A stretch of 64,000 bases of DNA from Hymenobacter sp. PAMC 26628 (lineage in GTDB: Bacteria; Bacteroidota; Bacteroidia; Cytophagales; Hymenobacteraceae). The notes under the pieces are model-generated. The model ran no database searches. It was not told the DNA's origin and was given only the letters and a program-made list of their open reading frames with translations. Below, piece by piece: positions 7,698 to 17,453 of the stretch (position 1 is its first letter; every line of letters starts with the position of its first letter). The position numbers and the translations under genes were made by a program. The stretch spans positions 1,054,001 to 1,118,000 of the forward strand of contig NZ_CP014304.1 in NCBI RefSeq assembly GCF_001562275.1, given 5' to 3'.

Positions 7698-9242
7698 CTA
7701 CCGAAGCTTCAGGAACTTGCGCCGCATCACGTCCTGCACCGGCACGCCCGTAATCTTGCTTTCCAGCCACGAAATCAGGTCGAAGTACAGGAAAGGCCGC
7801 CGGTCATAGGGGTTGGCATAGATGGCCACTAGCTTGTCTTTCAGGTTGATAAACTCATCTTTGAGCTGGCTGGGCGCAAAATTGCCCACCCGCCGCAGGA
7901 AACGAAATATCTCGACCTGCATCGGCTGCTGGTCGTCCATCTTGCCCAGGAAGTGGTACACCGACCGCACCTGGTACTCCAGGCTGGCGTCGTCGCCGGC
8001 CTCATAGTGCGCCACCAGGTTGAGAATGCGCGCAAAGCACTGCAAGTCCTCGCGCAGGCTCAGGTCCTTCTGGTCGATGATGAGGTTCAGGTACTCGATG
8101 GCCTTGCGGAACTGCCCGCTGCCGAAGTACAGGCTGGCGATTTTGTAGTAAAACACCAGCGTGCGGTGCAAATCGAGCTGCGAGCGGTACAACACCAGGT
8201 TTTCCAGCAGCTCCGGCACAATGGCCAGGCCCTCGGTGAAGCGTGCCTCCAAGAAGTAGGCGTTGATGCGGTTGGTGTAGATGTACTGGAACAGCAGGGC
8301 CTCGGTATTGGGGCTGGCGCGGCGCGTCTGGTTGGCTGCGAAGTCCTCCAGCTGCTGCAATATTTCCATGAACTTGCTGTAGTACATCAAGTTGAAAAGC
8401 GTTGCCAGTAGGTTGTGCAGGCCCTTGATGTAGAGCATGGCCTGCGTATCCTTCAGGTGCGGGCTCCCCTCAAACAGGTCCACCCACTTCTGGGCGTAGC
8501 GGTAGCAGGCCCTAAAGTCCTGGTTTAGCGTGTGGTACCACACGTGGGCCTGGTAGAAGTACAGCTTCTCGAAGAACGTGCTGTCGGGGCCCACCGTCGC
8601 GGGCATGTTGGCCTGAAAAAACGCGGTAATTCGCTCGTGGTCGGCCTGGTTGCGGGCGTGCCCGGCCTTGAGGTAAAAGCCGTACAGCCGCAGCGAGGTG
8701 TTGGACAGCTCGTGCATCCGGGCCAGGTGCGTCACGGTGTCCAGGGCTTCGGTGGCCAGCGTTTCGGCCCGGTCTTTAAGGCTGCGCGTGATGTACTGCG
8801 ACTCGATAAGCTTCTCAAAATCAATGGCCAGCAGGGCCACGTGGGGTAGCTCGGCCTGCTGGGCAGCCAGCTTGGTTTTCTCCAGCATCCGCAGGCTTTG
8901 CTGGTAAAAGCCCTTGTTGTAGAGCACCCGGGCGTAGTCGAGCTGCTCGTGCAGCTGAATGTCGGGGTTCTGGCCGGCGTGGTACACGCGCAGGCTGCTG
9001 AGCAGCTGCTTGTACAGGTTAGCCTTGAGGTTGGCCAACTGGGCCCGCTTTAGGGCTGGCACCTGCGCCACAATGCGGTCTTCGTCGTAGCCATCCAATG
9101 CATCGAGGGCGTCGAAGAGCTGGAGGAATTTCAGGCCCTCACCGGCCCCCGGCCGGTCGGTAAATAGCCGAAAATGCCGCTTTTCGGAGCGCGTGAGCGA
9201 CTTGATGAGCTGAAAAACCGGGTCGGTGGGCTTATTGGGCAT
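7698..9242 (-). CDS. Conserved cytosolic helical-repeat (TPR-like) protein, unknown function
   Basis: A 514-aa protein without signal peptide or membrane segments. It is almost entirely alpha-helical by composition, with TPR-like stretches such as YARVLYNKGFYQQSLRMLEKTK and ASLYFGSGQFRKAIEYLNLII, and starts PVFQLIKSLTRSEKRHFRLF, a beginning I associate with conserved Bacteroidota proteins of unknown function. A scaffold or protein-protein interaction role is plausible but not shown. It is divergently transcribed from leuA with a 168-bp intergenic region; there is no evidence that it works with leucine synthesis. Confidence 0.85.
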   Translation of the reverse strand: MPNKPTDPVFQLIKSLTRSEKRHFRLFTDRPGAGEGLKFLQLFDALDALDGYDEDRIVAQVPALKRAQLANLKANLYKQLLSSLRVYHAGQNPDIQLHEQLDYARVLYNKGFYQQSLRMLEKTKLAAQQAELPHVALLAIDFEKLIESQYITRSLKDRAETLATEALDTVTHLARMHELSNTSLRLYGFYLKAGHARNQADHERITAFFQANMPATVGPDSTFFEKLYFYQAHVWYHTLNQDFRACYRYAQKWVDLFEGSPHLKDTQAMLYIKGLHNLLATLFNLMYYSKFMEILQQLEDFAANQTRRASPNTEALLFQYIYTNRINAYFLEARFTEGLAIVPELLENLVLYRSQLDLHRTLVFYYKIASLYFGSGQFRKAIEYLNLIIDQKDLSLREDLQCFARILNLVAHYEAGDDASLEYQVRSVYHFLGKMDDQQPMQVEIFRFLRRVGNFAPSQLKDEFINLKDKLVAIYANPYDRRPFLYFDLISWLESKITGVPVQDVMRRKFLKLR

Positions 9243-9387
9243 TGTAAGAACAGTTGAATCAACCGGTTTACTGACAAGTAGTTAAGATAAAAAAACGAAC
9301 TATTGGAAATAGTACAATGCCCAGAAAACAATTTTCGGCGGCTTGCCTAACAACGCTACTTGCAGTGCAATATCCACTTTGTATAGT

Positions 9388-9401
9388 GCTCCTGCAGGAG
9401 C
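9388..9401. promoter_or_regulatory. Perfect 14-bp palindrome just upstream of leuA
   Basis: GCTCCTGCAGGAGC is a perfect palindrome ending 9 nt before the leuA start codon. It could be an operator half of a dimeric regulator or an RNA hairpin near the ribosome entry site. No binding protein can be named from the sequence. Confidence 0.35.
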
Positions 9402-9410
9402 AGCCTCCAC

Positions 9411-10577
9411 ATGTCGGTCCAAAAAATTCAAATTTTCGATACCACGCTCCGCGACGGCGAACAGGTGCCGGGCTGCAAGCTAAACCAAGCCGAGAAGCTC
9501 GTCATTGCCCACCAGCTTGAGACCCTGGGTGTCGACGTGATTGAGGCCGGCTTTCCCGTATCGAGCCCTGGCGACTTTGCCGCCGTGGCCGCCATTGCGG
9601 CCCAAACCAAGGAAGCCACCGTGTGCGGCCTCACCCGCGCCGTCGAAAACGACATCCGCGTGGCCGCCGAGGCCCTGCGCGGGGCCCGCCGCCCGCGCAT
9701 CCACACCGGCATCGGCACCTCCGACCTGCACATTTTCCAGAAGCTGCGCACCACCCGCGAAGACGTGCTGGCCCGCGCCGTGGCGGCCGTCAAGCTCTCC
9801 AAGAGCTTCGTGGAGGACGTCGAGTTTTACGCCGAAGACGCCGGCCGTACCGACAACGAATTCCTGGCCCGCGTGTGCGAGGCCGTCATTGCCGCCGGCG
9901 CTACCGTGCTCAACATTCCCGACACCACCGGCTACTGCCTGCCCCACGAGTACGGCGCCAAGATTAAGTACCTGTACGAGAACGTAAAAGGTATCGACCG
10001 CGCCGTGCTTTCCACCCACTGCCACAACGACTTGGGCCTGGCCACGGCTAACTCCATCGCCGGCGTGATGAACGGGGCCCGGCAGATTGAGTGCACCATC
10101 AATGGGGTAGGGGAGCGGGCCGGCAACACGGCCCTGGAAGAAGTGGTAATGATTCTGCGCCAGCACCCCGACCTGAACTTGAGCACCAACGTGCACACCC
10201 GCCGCCTGGCCGAAACCTCGGCCCTGGTTTCGCACCTGATGAGCATGCCGGTGCAGGCCAACAAGGCCATTGTGGGGGCCAACGCCTTCTCGCACAGCAG
10301 CGGTATTCATCAGGACGGCGTAATTAAGTGCCGCGAAACCTACGAAATTATCGACCCCAAAGAAGTGGGCGTCGTCGATTCGAGCATCGTGCTTACGGCT
10401 CGCTCCGGCCGTGCCGCTCTGGCCTACCGCCTCCAAAAACTTGGCTACGATTTCGAGCGCCCGGCCCTCAACACCGCCTACGCCAGCTTCCTCACCCTCG
10501 CCGACCGCAAGCGTGAGGTGGGCGACGACGACCTGCACGCCCTCGTGGAGCAGGAAAAACTCGTGGCTGCTAATTAA
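9411..10577 (+). CDS. leuA: 2-isopropylmalate synthase (short form)
   Basis: Condenses acetyl-CoA with 2-oxoisovalerate, the first committed step of leucine synthesis. The catalytic TIM-barrel is intact: DTTLRDGEQ at residues 10-18, the HCHNDLG metal site and the GVGERAGN loop. At 388 aa it lacks the roughly 130-residue C-terminal LeuA dimer (leucine-binding) domain of the long form, as in other Bacteroidota-type enzymes; it keeps only a short helical tail. Direct feedback by leucine through that domain is therefore not expected. A homocitrate or citramalate synthase is an alternative for this fold, but its place in front of leuCDB makes LeuA the best call. It starts the leu gene set; leuC begins 13 bp downstream. 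Confidence 0.93.
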   Translation: MSVQKIQIFDTTLRDGEQVPGCKLNQAEKLVIAHQLETLGVDVIEAGFPVSSPGDFAAVAAIAAQTKEATVCGLTRAVENDIRVAAEALRGARRPRIHTGIGTSDLHIFQKLRTTREDVLARAVAAVKLSKSFVEDVEFYAEDAGRTDNEFLARVCEAVIAAGATVLNIPDTTGYCLPHEYGAKIKYLYENVKGIDRAVLSTHCHNDLGLATANSIAGVMNGARQIECTINGVGERAGNTALEEVVMILRQHPDLNLSTNVHTRRLAETSALVSHLMSMPVQANKAIVGANAFSHSSGIHQDGVIKCRETYEIIDPKEVGVVDSSIVLTARSGRAALAYRLQKLGYDFERPALNTAYASFLTLADRKREVGDDDLHALVEQEKLVAAN

Positions 10578-10589
10578 GCTAACATCATA

Positions 10590-11981
10590 ATGCCTAATAC
10601 CTTATTCGATAAAATCTGGGATGCCCACATTGTCCGCTCCATTGAGGGGTTGGATGTCGTCTACATTGACCGCCACCTGATTCACGAAGTCACCAGCCCC
10701 CAGGCTTTCGATGAAATCGCGGCCCGCAACCTGCCGCTGTTCCGCCCGAGTCAGATTCTGGCCACGGCCGACCACAACGTACCCACCCTGCACCAGGACC
10801 GGCCCATTCAGGAGCCACTCTCGCGCTTGCAGGTGGAGAAGCTGACGGAAAACTGCCAGAAGTACGGCATTGAATTGTACGGCCTGGGCCACCCGCGCCA
10901 GGGCATCGTGCACATCATCGGGCCCGAGTTGGGCCTCACGCAGCCGGGCATAACCATCGTGTGCGGCGACAGCCACACCTCGACCCACGGCGCGTTTGGC
11001 GCGGTGGCGTTTGGCATCGGCACCAGCCAAGTGGCCCAGGTGATGGCTTCGCAGTGCCTGCTGCTGAACAGGCCCCAGCGGATGCGCATCTCGGTGGAAG
11101 GCGATTTGCGCCCCGGCGTCACGGCCAAGGACTTGATTCTCTACGTCATTTCGCAGCTCGGCACGGGCGGGGCCACCGGCTACTTCGTGGAATACGCCGG
11201 CAGCGCCGTGCGGGCCCTGAGCATGGAGGGCCGCATGACCGTCTGCAACATGAGCATCGAGATGGGGGCCCGCGGCGGCCTCATCGCCCCCGATGCCACC
11301 ACCTTGGCCTACGTCGAGGGCCGGCCTTTTGCCCCGAAAGGCGAAGCCTGGAACGACGCCGTAGCCTACTGGCAGACACTGCATTCGGACGACGACGCGA
11401 CATTCGAAGCTGAGTACACCTACCAGGCGGCCGACATCATGCCGATGATTACCTACGGCACCAACCCCGGCATGGGCATCCCGCTCACCGGCCACGTGCC
11501 GAGCGAAGTGCCTGCCAGCGAAGCCGAAAGCTTCGATAAGTCGCTCAAGTACATGGGCTTCGAACGGGGCGAATCGCTGCTCGGCAAACAGATTGACTAC
11601 GTGTTCATCGGCAGCTGCACCAACGCGCGCATCGAAGACCTGCGCACCGTGGCGGCCTACGTGCAGGGCAAGCAGAAGGCTGACCACGTGGAGGCCATCA
11701 TCGTGCCCGGCTCCAAGCAAGTGGAGCAGCAGGCCATTGCCGAAGGCATCGACAAGATTTTTGCCGCCGCCGGCTTTGAATTGCGTGAGCCCGGTTGCAG
11801 CGCCTGCCTAGCGATGAACGAGGACAAGATTCCGGCCGGCGCCTACTGCGTGGCTACTTCCAATCGCAACTTCGAAGGCCGCCAGGGCCCCGGCTCGCGC
11901 ACGCTGCTGGCGAGCCCGCTGGTGGCGGCCATCACCGCCGTGCAGGGCCGCATCGTGGACATTACGAAGTATTTGAACTGA
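10590..11981 (+). CDS. leuC: 3-isopropylmalate dehydratase large subunit
   Basis: The 463-aa aconitase-fold subunit that, with LeuD, isomerises 2- to 3-isopropylmalate. The three cysteines expected to bind the 4Fe-4S cluster are present in [12 protein letters not shown] and GCSACLAMN, and [13 protein letters not shown] and the C-terminal [16 protein letters not shown] are standard LeuC signatures. Its TGA stop shares one base with the leuD ATG, indicating translational coupling of the two subunits, which form a heterodimer in the cytosol. Confidence 0.97.
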   Translation: MPNTLFDKIWDAHIVRSIEGLDVVYIDRHLIHEVTSPQAFDEIAARNLPLFRPSQILATADHNVPTLHQDRPIQEPLSRLQVEKLTENCQKYGIELYGLGHPRQGIVHIIGPELGLTQPGITIVCGDSHTSTHGAFGAVAFGIGTSQVAQVMASQCLLLNRPQRMRISVEGDLRPGVTAKDLILYVISQLGTGGATGYFVEYAGSAVRALSMEGRMTVCNMSIEMGARGGLIAPDATTLAYVEGRPFAPKGEAWNDAVAYWQTLHSDDDATFEAEYTYQAADIMPMITYGTNPGMGIPLTGHVPSEVPASEAESFDKSLKYMGFERGESLLGKQIDYVFIGSCTNARIEDLRTVAAYVQGKQKADHVEAIIVPGSKQVEQQAIAEGIDKIFAAAGFELREPGCSACLAMNEDKIPAGAYCVATSNRNFEGRQGPGSRTLLASPLVAAITAVQGRIVDITKYLN

Positions 11982-12577
11982 TGGAGAAATTCCAGACCCT
12001 GCGCACCACCGGCGTTCCGCTGCCGCTGGAAAACGTTGACACCGACCAGATTATTCCGGCCCGGTTCCTGAAAGCGACCACCCGCGAAGGGTTCGGCGAA
12101 AACCTGTTCCGCGACTGGCGCACCAACGCCGACGGCTCGCCCAAGGCGGACTTCGTGCTGAATAACCCGCGCTACGCCGGCGAAATTCTGGTGGCGGGCA
12201 AGAATTTCGGCTGCGGCTCGAGCCGCGAGCACGCCGCCTGGGCGCTGTATGATGCCGGTTTTAGGGCCGTTATTTCGAGCTGCTTCGCCGATATTTTCCG
12301 GGGCAATGCGCTGAATACTGGCCTCCTACCCCTGCAAGTGAGCGACGAGGTGCTGGCCCGCCTGCTGGCCGCCATTGAAACCGACCCGCAGCTAGAGCTC
12401 ATAGTCGATTTGCCCTCCCAAACGTTGGCGGTGCCGGCATGGGGCGAGACGTTCAGCTTCGCCATCGACGCCTACAAAAAAGAGTGCCTGATTAACGGCT
12501 ACGACGACATCGACTTTTTAGTGAATCAAAAACCGGCCATTGAGGCCTTTGAAAAACAACGCGCCTGGACATGGTAA
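11981..12577 (+). CDS. leuD: 3-isopropylmalate dehydratase small subunit
   Basis: The 198-aa swivelling-domain partner of LeuC. It contains [13 protein letters not shown] near the N terminus and [15 protein letters not shown] around residues 70-85, both diagnostic of LeuD. The start at 11981 ([11 protein letters not shown]) overlaps the leuC stop; an in-frame upstream extension to 11795 only covers the end of leuC. Its own stop overlaps the leuB start by 7 nt, so leuC, leuD and leuB are tightly packed. Confidence 0.97.
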   Translation: MEKFQTLRTTGVPLPLENVDTDQIIPARFLKATTREGFGENLFRDWRTNADGSPKADFVLNNPRYAGEILVAGKNFGCGSSREHAAWALYDAGFRAVISSCFADIFRGNALNTGLLPLQVSDEVLARLLAAIETDPQLELIVDLPSQTLAVPAWGETFSFAIDAYKKECLINGYDDIDFLVNQKPAIEAFEKQRAWTW

Positions 12578-13686
12578 CCAAGAAAATAGCTTTACTGCCG
12601 GGCGACGGCATCGGGCCGGAAGTGTGCCGGCAGGCCGTGAAGGTGCTCGACGCCGTAGCCGAGCGCTTCGGCCACCGCTTCGAGTTCACCTCGCACCTGG
12701 TGGGCGCCTGCGCCATCGACGCCACCGGCGACCCCCTACCCCCCGAAACGCTGGCCGCCTGCCGCGCTGCCGATGCGGTGCTGTTCGGCGCCATCGGCGA
12801 CCCGAAATACGACAACGACCCTACCGCTAAAGTGCGCCCAGAGCAGGGGCTGCTGCGGATGCGCAAGGAATTGGGCTTATTTGCCAATATCCGCCCCGTC
12901 ACGGCCTACCAGGCGCTGCTGAAGCACTCGCCGCTGAAAGCCGACCGCATTGAAGGCACCGATTTGGTGATTTTTCGGGAGTTGACGGGCGGCATCTACT
13001 TCGGCGAGAAGGGCCGCACGGCCGACGGCACGGCCTACGATAACTGCACGTACTCGCGCCCCGAGATTGAGCGCATCGCGCACCTAGCGTTTCAGTCGGC
13101 CACCGGCCGCCGCCAGCATCTCACGCTAGTCGATAAGGCCAACGTGCTGGAAACCTCGCGCTTGTGGCGCGAAGTAGTGCGCGGCATCGCGCCGCAATAC
13201 CCGGATGTGACGGTCGATTATCTGTTTGTGGACAACGCCGCCATGCAGATTATCACGAACCCTAAGCAGTTCGATGTACTGCTAACGGAGAACATGTTCG
13301 GCGATATTATCTCGGACGAGGCCTCGGTTATTGCCGGCTCAATGGGCCTGCTACCCTCCGCCTCGGTGGGTGCCGAAGTAGCGGTATTTGAGCCCATTCA
13401 TGGCTCCTACCCCCAGGCCAAGGGCAAAGGCATTGCCAACCCGCTGGCGGCTATCCTGTCGGCGGCCATGCTGCTCGACCACTTGGGCCTCACAGCCGAA
13501 GCCGAACTCGTGCGCGAAGCGGTAGATGAAGCGTTGACCAATAACATTTTGACACCAGAGTTAAACCCCACCGCGCCCTATACCACCGAGCAGGTGGGCA
13601 GCTACGTGGCGTTTTGGATTGCCGACTCGAACGAGCAGCAGTGGAACGCGCACAACATTGCGGTGGGCGTAAGCACGATTATTTGA
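12571..13686 (+). CDS. leuB: 3-isopropylmalate dehydrogenase
   Basis: A 371-aa NAD-dependent beta-decarboxylating dehydrogenase making 2-oxoisocaproate. Visible signatures are [11 protein letters not shown] at the N terminus, the substrate-binding arginines in [16 protein letters not shown], the metal/active-site segment in [13 protein letters not shown] and [12 protein letters not shown], and the NAD loop [18 protein letters not shown]. The ATG lies inside the end of leuD. Isocitrate or tartrate dehydrogenase are related families, but the Leu-type loop sequences and operon position support LeuB. Confidence 0.97.
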   Translation: MVTKKIALLPGDGIGPEVCRQAVKVLDAVAERFGHRFEFTSHLVGACAIDATGDPLPPETLAACRAADAVLFGAIGDPKYDNDPTAKVRPEQGLLRMRKELGLFANIRPVTAYQALLKHSPLKADRIEGTDLVIFRELTGGIYFGEKGRTADGTAYDNCTYSRPEIERIAHLAFQSATGRRQHLTLVDKANVLETSRLWREVVRGIAPQYPDVTVDYLFVDNAAMQIITNPKQFDVLLTENMFGDIISDEASVIAGSMGLLPSASVGAEVAVFEPIHGSYPQAKGKGIANPLAAILSAAMLLDHLGLTAEAELVREAVDEALTNNILTPELNPTAPYTTEQVGSYVAFWIADSNEQQWNAHNIAVGVSTII

Positions 13687-13688
13687 AT

Positions 13689-13717
13689 GTAGCGCGGACT
13701 CGCAGAGTCCACGCTAC
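13689..13717. repeat. Small palindromic repeat after leuB
   Basis: Arms GTAGCGCGGACTC and GAGTCCACGCTAC pair with a single mismatch around GCA. The same motif occurs twice in the ilvN-ilvC gap, so it is a dispersed REP-like unit rather than a gene-specific site. It begins 3 bp after the leuB stop codon. Confidence 0.7.
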
Positions 13718-13728
13718 CACCCCTTCGC

Positions 13729-13785
13729 ATGCGCTGCTTCCTGCTACCCGTCGTCGTTATTATTCCTGCCCTCGCGGGCTGGTAG
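13729..13785 (+). CDS. Candidate ilv leader peptide (attenuator)
   Basis: An 18-codon ORF, MRCFLLPVVVIIPALAGW then TAG, too short for an ordinary ORF list. Eight of its 18 codons are Leu, Val or Ile: Leu-Leu at positions 5-6, an unbroken Val-Val-Val-Ile-Ile run at 8-12, and Leu 15. It ends 18 nt before an intrinsic terminator that precedes ilvD, the first gene of the isoleucine-valine set. This is the arrangement of classic amino-acid attenuators, where ribosome stalling on regulatory codons prevents terminator formation. No Shine-Dalgarno sequence is obvious, which is normal in this phylum. The composition and position are seen directly; translation and regulatory function are inferred. Confidence 0.72.
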   Translation: MRCFLLPVVVIIPALAGW

Positions 13786-13813
13786 GTACTTCTTACCCCA
13801 AAGAAAACCTTCC
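13781..13813 (+). promoter_or_regulatory. Candidate antiterminator pairing of the ilv attenuator
   Basis: GGTAGGT (13781-13787), which spans the leader stop codon, can pair with ACCTTCC (13807-13813), the 5' arm of the terminator, with six of seven bases matching. A ribosome stalled on the Val/Ile codons (13750-13764) would leave GGTAGGT free and favour this pairing; a ribosome at the stop codon would cover it and allow the terminator. Competing small hairpins are 13768-13779 (GCCC/GGGC) and 13785-13797 (GGTA/TACC). Pairings were found by eye. Confidence 0.5.
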
Positions 13814-13840
13814 TGGCTCGCTGCTCAGGAAGGTTTTTTT
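13804..13840 (+). terminator. Intrinsic terminator of the ilv attenuator, upstream of ilvD
   Basis: Arms 13804-13815 and 13826-13837 pair over 12 bp (AAAACCTTCCTG with CAGGAAGGTTTT) around a 10-nt loop and run into a T7 tract. It lies 36 bp before the ilvD start and downstream of the Val/Ile-rich leader ORF, so it controls entry into ilvDBNCA as well as ending leuACDB transcripts. Confidence 0.88.
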
Positions 13841-13875
13841 ACAGCCGATTCGTTTTTTCTTGCCGAATTAACCAC

Positions 13876-15597
13876 ATGATTACCAATAAATTCAGCCGCA
13901 TCTACACCCAGGACGACAGCCTGCCGGCCTCGCAGGCCATGCTCATCGGGGCAGGCTTGTCGGATGCGGATTTGCGCAAGCCGTTCGTGGGCATCTGCTC
14001 CACGGGCTTCGAGGGCAACACCTGTAATATGCACCTCAACGGCTTAGCCGATGAGGTGAAGCGCGGCGTGGTGGCTCAGGGCCTGGTGGGGCTGCGCTTC
14101 AACACCATAGGGGTAAGTGACGGCATTACCAATGGCAACGCGGGCATGCGTTACTCATTAGTATCCAGGGAGATAATTGCCGATTCGATTGAGGCAATGG
14201 CGGGCGCGCACTACTACGACGCGCTGGCTACCGTGGTGGGCTGCGACAAGAACATGCCGGGGGCCCTAATCGCCATGGCGCGGCTCAACCGGCCCTCGCT
14301 GATGGTATATGGTGGTACCATTAAGGGCGGCGAGTTTAAGGGGCAGCAGCTCAACATTGTGTCGTGTTTTGAGGCTTACGGTAAGAAAGTTAACGGCAAC
14401 ATTTCGGAGGAAGACTACCAAGGCATTATCCATAATGCCTGCCCCGGGCCCGGCGCGTGCGGCGGCATGTACACGGCCAATACCATGGCGGCGGCCATCG
14501 AAACGCTGGGCATGAGCGTGCCCGCGTCGTCGTCGCTACCCGCCGAGAGCGCCGCCAAGGTGCAGGAGTGCCTCGATGCCGGCGCCTACCTGCGCCGCCT
14601 GCTGGAGCTGGACCTCAAGCCGCGCGATATTCTTACCCGTGCGGCGTTTGAGAATGCGATGGTGATGATAACCGTGCTCGGCGGCTCGACCAATGCCGTG
14701 CTGCACCTCATCGCCATTGCCCACGCAGCCGGCGTGAAGCTGACGATGGAGGACTTCCAGGCCGTGAGCAACCGCGTGCCGGTGCTGGCCGACCTCAAGC
14801 CCAGCGGTAAGTATTTGATGGAGGATTTGTCGAAAATCGGTGGCGTGCCCGCCGTTCAACGCACCCTGCTCGACTACGGGATGCTCAACGGCGACCTGAT
14901 GACCGTAACCTGCCGCACGCTGGCCGAGAACCTGGCCGACGTGCAACCCCTGGGCCCTGAGCAGGATTTGCTGCGCCCGCTCAGCAACCCGATTAAGGCC
15001 GACGGGCACATCCAGATGCTGTACGGCAACTTGGCCACAAAAGGGGGGGTAGCGAAAATTACCGGCAAGGAAGGCCTGCGGTTTGAGGGCCCGGCCATCG
15101 TATTCAACTCGGAAGAGGAGTTGAACCAGGGCATTATCGACCACAAAATCAAGGCCGGGCAGGTGGTTGTGATTCGGTACGTGGGGCCCAAGGGCGGGCC
15201 GGGCATGCCCGAAATGCTCAAGCCGACCTCGGCCATTATGGGCGCGGGGCTGGGCGACAAGGTGGCGCTGATAACCGACGGCCGCTTTTCGGGTGGCACG
15301 CACGGCTTCGTTATCGGCCACATTTGCCCCGAGGCTTACGACGGCGGTGGCCTAGCCTTGGTGCAGGACGGCGACTGGATTATCCTTGATGCCAGTGCCA
15401 ACACCATCGACGTGCAACTAGCTGACTATGAGCTCGCGGCCCGCCGCGCCGCCTGGCAGCGCCCGCCGCTGCCCGTGCGCCAGGGCGTGCTGCTCAAGTA
15501 CATCCGCACCGTGAGCGACGCCAGCCTCGGCTGCATCACTGATTTACTCGAAGAAGATTATGTTCCAGAACCAGCCCTCAGCCCAGCCCACCGCTAG
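13876..15597 (+). CDS. ilvD: Dihydroxy-acid dehydratase
   Basis: A 573-aa Fe-S dehydratase producing the 2-oxo acid precursors of valine and isoleucine. Cluster and active-site cysteines appear in [15 protein letters not shown] and [13 protein letters not shown], and [14 protein letters not shown] and [14 protein letters not shown] are standard IlvD/Edd signatures; the absence of a sugar-acid pathway nearby favours IlvD. The C terminus runs 38 nt into ilvB, ending in a Pro/Ala-rich tail ([11 protein letters not shown]), an overlap that suggests coupling. It is the first gene after the attenuator. Confidence 0.96.
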   Translation: MITNKFSRIYTQDDSLPASQAMLIGAGLSDADLRKPFVGICSTGFEGNTCNMHLNGLADEVKRGVVAQGLVGLRFNTIGVSDGITNGNAGMRYSLVSREIIADSIEAMAGAHYYDALATVVGCDKNMPGALIAMARLNRPSLMVYGGTIKGGEFKGQQLNIVSCFEAYGKKVNGNISEEDYQGIIHNACPGPGACGGMYTANTMAAAIETLGMSVPASSSLPAESAAKVQECLDAGAYLRRLLELDLKPRDILTRAAFENAMVMITVLGGSTNAVLHLIAIAHAAGVKLTMEDFQAVSNRVPVLADLKPSGKYLMEDLSKIGGVPAVQRTLLDYGMLNGDLMTVTCRTLAENLADVQPLGPEQDLLRPLSNPIKADGHIQMLYGNLATKGGVAKITGKEGLRFEGPAIVFNSEEELNQGIIDHKIKAGQVVVIRYVGPKGGPGMPEMLKPTSAIMGAGLGDKVALITDGRFSGGTHGFVIGHICPEAYDGGGLALVQDGDWIILDASANTIDVQLADYELAARRAAWQRPPLPVRQGVLLKYIRTVSDASLGCITDLLEEDYVPEPALSPAHR

Positions 15598-17305
15598 CTC
15601 GGCCGCCCCGGCCCTTGCTCCTACGACGGGCGCGGTAGCCACGCTGCAAGCGCTGGTAGCCGAGGGCGTGGACACAATTTTTGGCTACCCCGGCGGGGCC
15701 ATTATCCCAATTTACGACGCGCTCTACGACTTTAAGGAGCAACTAAACCACGTACTGGTGCGCCACGAGCAGGGCGGCATCCACGCGGCGCAGGGCTACG
15801 CGCGCAGCTCGGGCCGGGTGGGCGTGGCGCTGGCCACGAGCGGGCCGGGCGCTACCAACCTCGTAACCGGCCTGGCCGACGCCCTGATTGACAGTACGCC
15901 AGTGGTGTGCATTACGGGGCAGGTATTTGCACATTTGCTGGGCACCGATGCGTTTCAGGAAACGGATATCATCAACATCACGACGCCGGTTACGAAGTGG
16001 AACTACCAGGTAACCAGGGCTGAAGAAATTCCGGAGGCGCTGGCCAAGGCCTTTTACATTGCGCGCAGCGGCCGGCCAGGCCCCGTATTGGTGGACATTA
16101 CCAAGAACGCGCAAATGCAGACTTTTGACGCGCCCGAGTACCAGCCGTGCCAGCACATCCGCAGCTACCGGCCTGCGCCAGTAGTGCGCCGGAAGTACGT
16201 GGAGCAGGCGGCCGCACTGATCAACAGCGCCAAGCGGCCCTTCATCCTTTGGGGCCAGGGCGTAGTACTGGGTGGGGCCGAGGCCGAGTTCAAGGCCTTT
16301 GTGGAGAAAAGCGGCATTCCGGCGGCCTGGACCATCCTGGGCGTGGGGGCCCTGGCCACCGGCCACCCGCTGAACGTGGGGATGCTGGGCATGCACGGCA
16401 ACTACGGCCCCAACGTGCTCACCAACGAGTGCGACGTGCTGATTGCCATCGGGATGCGCTTCGACGACCGGGTGACGGGCCGGCTCGACAAGTACGCCAA
16501 GCAGGCGCAGGTGATTCACCTCGACATTGACCCCACCGAGATTGACAAGAACGTGAAAACTACCATGCCGGTGTGGGGCGACTGCAAGGAAACCCTGCCG
16601 CTGCTCACGGCGCTGGTTGAGCGCCGGGCCCACCCCGAGTGGCTGGCCCGCTTCAACGACCACATGGCGCAGGAAGTGGAGGCCGTGATTCGGGAAGAAT
16701 TATTCCCGACTTCGGAGGAGCTGACGATGGGCGAGGTGATGCAGCAGCTCAACGAAATCACTCGGGGCGAGGCCATTATCGTGTCCGACGTGGGGCAACA
16801 CCAGATGGTGGCCTGCCGCTACGCGCAGTTCAACCACGCGCGCAGCAACGTGACGAGCGGCGGCCTGGGTACGATGGGCTTCGCGCTGCCGGCGGCCATC
16901 GGCGCCAAGTTTGGCGCGCCCGACCGGCCGGTGGTGGCCGTGATTGGCGACGGCGGTTTCCAGATGACTATTCAGGAGCTGGGCACCATCATGCAGACGG
17001 GCGTGGACGTGAAAATCATCATCCTCAACAACCAGTTTCTGGGCATGGTGCGGCAGTGGCAGGAGCTGTTCCACCAGCGCCGCTACTCGTTTGTGGACAT
17101 CCAGAGCCCTGATTTTGTGGCCGTAGCGGCTGGCTACCGCATTGCCGGCCAGCGCGTGGCCGCCCGCGCCGACCTGCGCCCGGCGCTGGAAAAGATGCTG
17201 GCGCATTCGGGCTCTTTCTTGCTCGAGGTGATGGTGACCAAGGAAAACAACATCTTCCCGATGGTGCCGCAAGGGTGCAGCGTGGCAGAAATCCGGCTGC
17301 GGTAA
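15560..17305 (+). CDS. ilvB: Acetolactate synthase large (catalytic) subunit
   Basis: A 581-aa thiamine-diphosphate enzyme forming acetolactate or acetohydroxybutyrate. The N-terminal domain has the [15 protein letters not shown] segment and the catalytic Glu in [19 protein letters not shown]; the C-terminal ThDP/Mg motif is [12 protein letters not shown] continuing to [15 protein letters not shown]. The start overlaps the end of ilvD. The following gene encodes the regulatory subunit, so this is the anabolic enzyme rather than a catabolic AlsS or other ThDP oxidase. Confidence 0.96.
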   Translation: MFQNQPSAQPTASSAAPALAPTTGAVATLQALVAEGVDTIFGYPGGAIIPIYDALYDFKEQLNHVLVRHEQGGIHAAQGYARSSGRVGVALATSGPGATNLVTGLADALIDSTPVVCITGQVFAHLLGTDAFQETDIINITTPVTKWNYQVTRAEEIPEALAKAFYIARSGRPGPVLVDITKNAQMQTFDAPEYQPCQHIRSYRPAPVVRRKYVEQAAALINSAKRPFILWGQGVVLGGAEAEFKAFVEKSGIPAAWTILGVGALATGHPLNVGMLGMHGNYGPNVLTNECDVLIAIGMRFDDRVTGRLDKYAKQAQVIHLDIDPTEIDKNVKTTMPVWGDCKETLPLLTALVERRAHPEWLARFNDHMAQEVEAVIREELFPTSEELTMGEVMQQLNEITRGEAIIVSDVGQHQMVACRYAQFNHARSNVTSGGLGTMGFALPAAIGAKFGAPDRPVVAVIGDGGFQMTIQELGTIMQTGVDVKIIILNNQFLGMVRQWQELFHQRRYSFVDIQSPDFVAVAAGYRIAGQRVAARADLRPALEKMLAHSGSFLLEVMVTKENNIFPMVPQGCSVAEIRLR

Positions 17306-17326
17306 GGGAATTAAATATAAAAAGAA

Positions 17327-17426
17327 CGTCATGCTCATCTGGCGTCCACGCAGTGAAGCATCTCTACCGCGGCAGTAACATAATTAGCTGAGCAGTAGAG
17401 ATGCTTCGGCTACGCTCAGCATGATG
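17327..17426. repeat. Degenerate inverted repeat (CATGCTGAGC family) between ilvB and ilvN
   Basis: GAAGCATCTCTAC near 17355-17367 is matched by GTAGAGATGCTTC at 17395-17407, and CATGCT/AGCATG mark the outer ends. The same family occurs in a nearly perfect form at 60803-60895. Here the arms have diverged. It forms most of the gap between two cotranscribed genes. Confidence 0.7.
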
Positions 17427-17453
17427 GCCCCTACTGATTAAAACCCAACACTT

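Noticed and set aside
9480..10538. 352-codon ORF opposite leuA
   Set aside because: Antisense shadow; no family resemblance.
13614..13871. 85-codon ORF spanning the leuB-ilvD gap
   Set aside because: It is a different frame that begins inside leuB and runs through the terminator; the Val/Ile-rich 18-codon frame explains the region better.
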